The translations under genes were made by a program, and so were the position numbers. A stretch of DNA of 64,000 nt, from positions 391,343 through 455,342 of the forward strand of contig CAJNDS010002235.1 in NCBI GenBank assembly GCA_905221605.1, given 5' to 3'. The notes under the pieces were generated by a model. That model saw only the letters and a list, made by a program, of their open reading frames with translations, made no database searches and was not told the DNA's origin. This DNA comes from Symbiodinium natans. Taxonomy: Eukaryota; Sar; Dinophyceae; Suessiales; Symbiodiniaceae. This document shows positions 62,999 to 64,000 of this stretch, piece by piece; the first letter of the stretch is position 1; each line of letters opens with the position of its first letter.

Positions 62999-63476
62999 CT
63001 ATGTAGCGCTTTCGGAGGACCGAGCCTGCGAGCGAACTCGTTGTTTAGGGCTTCGGGTTTGGGGGACCCCCCCAATATAGCCCTTCAAGAGATTTTGCGG
63101 GGACTTTCCCAACAAACAACGAACACATGGTGTAGGACCCCCCCCCCCCAAATCAAGAAGATCAGCTACGTTTGAGCCCATGGCTTTAAAACCCGAAGCC
63201 GCAGTGGGATGCATTCAGAGATGTGTGGAAGCTCCCTATGATAAGCCACTGGGTTCTCCCAAGACTTCGAGACATGGTGCTGTGAAGCGTTAAGGTTCAT
63301 AGGGCCTCAGGGTTTAGGGCTGCTTGGGGTGTGCTTCGACAGGGCGTTAGGGTCCCCAAGCCCAAAACCCTAAACCCTAAGCCAGGACGGGGAGGGCAGG
63401 GAGGGCTTTGGTTTTTATAGTCAGGGCTGCAGCGCCTAACACACGAGGCGAAGTTTGAGCTCCAAGAACACCCTCT
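62999..63476 (-). CDS. Minus-strand exons, unknown
   Basis: 63385-63476 (strand supported by an open frame, AQTSPRVLGAAALTIKTKA) and 62999-63214 (GFKAMGSNVADLLDLGGG, then CVRCLLGKSPQNLLKGYIGG) ending in TAG. The poly-Gly in the second comes from a C run and may be inexact. Confidence 0.45.
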
Positions 63477-63506
63477 CAAACCCCTCGCAAACCCTGAGTC
63501 GCGGAG

Positions 63507-63565
63507 GGTTTAGGGTTTAGGGTTTAGGGTTTAGGGTTTAGGGTTTAGGGTTTAGGGTTTAGGGT
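63507..63565. repeat. TTTAGGG array
   Basis: Eight exact units. Confidence 0.9.
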
Positions 63566-63570
63566 TGCAA

Positions 63571-63665
63571 ACTGCAACGCCAAGTCGCCCGCAATGGAAA
63601 CAAAGAAGGCAGAAATTCTATTTGCTTCATGGAGTGTAGAAGGCAAGCTAGCAACCACCCCTTAG
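63571..63665 (+). CDS. Exon-like island, unknown
   Basis: Plus strand: SPAMETKKAEILFASWSVEG then KLATTP and TAG. Follows a TTTAGGG array ending in GGGTTG. Confidence 0.45.
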
Positions 63666-64000
63666 ACAAGGTAAAAGGGGTGCCAGAACCCTCGGTGTCT
63701 AAGCCCTGAACCCTAAACGCTAAACCTGCAAACCCTAAACCCAGAAAAATACCCCAGAAAACCCTTTAAAAACCCGAAATCCCCTCAGAAATACCCCAAA
63801 TACCCAAAAACCCTATAAACCAAGAAAAAAGATCCCCTCAAAAATACCCCAGATACCCTAAAACCTATAAACCAAGAAAGGAGAGCCCAGGCGCCTGTAT
63901 CTGTCAAGGTCTTGGCGCCCAGGGGAGTTAGATGTCCTCAAGGCGGGAAATGGGGCTTTAGGAGTATTTAGGGTTTAGGGTTTAGGGTTCAGGGTTCAGG

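Noticed and set aside
1-64000. Assembly artefact as explanation of all interstitial telomeric repeats
   Set aside because: Arrays are embedded between unique coding-like islands, vary in unit sequence, nest inside TIR elements and have target duplications, which chimeric assembly would not produce. Individual homopolymer lengths may still be wrong.

Overview
This is eukaryotic nuclear DNA starting at a chromosome end. The first ~75 bases are a (CCCTAAA)n array in the polarity expected of a left telomere, and the same TTTAGGG/CCCTAAA heptamer recurs in both orientations as about 60 interstitial arrays over the whole 64 kb. The plant/alveolate telomere type, abundant short terminal-inverted-repeat (TIR) elements that look like introns, long G and C runs and AT microsatellites make me favour an alveolate alga (dinoflagellate or chromerid). 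That assignment is inference: no rRNA, tRNA or spliced-leader gene was recognised.

Long ORFs are mostly misleading, because they run through telomeric repeats and hairpin elements. The 60-300 bp islands between repeats are the coding part: they are open on one strand, use varied codons, and are often bounded by plausible splice sites (several GTAAGT/GTAAGG/GTGAGT donors). I read the window as many intron-rich genes whose introns are built from telomeric arrays and 80-130 bp TIR elements. The clearest case is 53,003-53,458. Three exons join without a frame break across two TIR elements that behave as exact GT-AG introns, and one of these elements contains a telomeric array. A second case is 36,162-36,492.

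Layout, by strand of exon-like islands: 0.1-4.5 kb minus; 5.5-11.9 kb plus, ending in TGA; 11.98-12.8 kb minus, convergent with the preceding gene; 12.9-15.6 kb a telomere-free, coding-like but frame-broken minus-strand block; 16.7-18.4 kb plus; 18.5-21.7 kb minus with an ankyrin repeat, overlapped by plus islands; 22.4-24.8 kb plus; 25.3-26 kb minus with an EF-hand; 26.5-34.2 kb mixed; 34.9-39.2 kb a long plus gene; 39.6-41.6 kb mixed; 42.6-43.6 kb plus; 44.4-46.4 kb minus with an ankyrin repeat; 47.4-48.3 kb minus; 49-52.8 kb mixed; 53.0-53.96 kb plus and 53.98-54.7 kb minus, 18 bp apart tail to tail; 55.05-56.7 kb plus; 57-58.2 kb mixed; 58.7-59.4 kb plus; 59.5-60.1 kb minus; 60.3-62.2 kb plus; 62.2-63.7 kb mixed.

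The most interesting system is the insertion behaviour. Several telomeric blocks are flanked by 8-23 bp direct duplications of host sequence, some telomeric blocks sit inside TIR elements, and TIR elements nest in one another (one with a TA duplication and an intact empty-site relative 400 bp away). This suggests two intron-generating processes, a family of introner-like DNA elements and insertion of telomeric DNA at breaks, acting on the same genes. Almost no exon could be assigned to a protein family. Exon limits given are those of coding-like open stretches unless a splice site is named.
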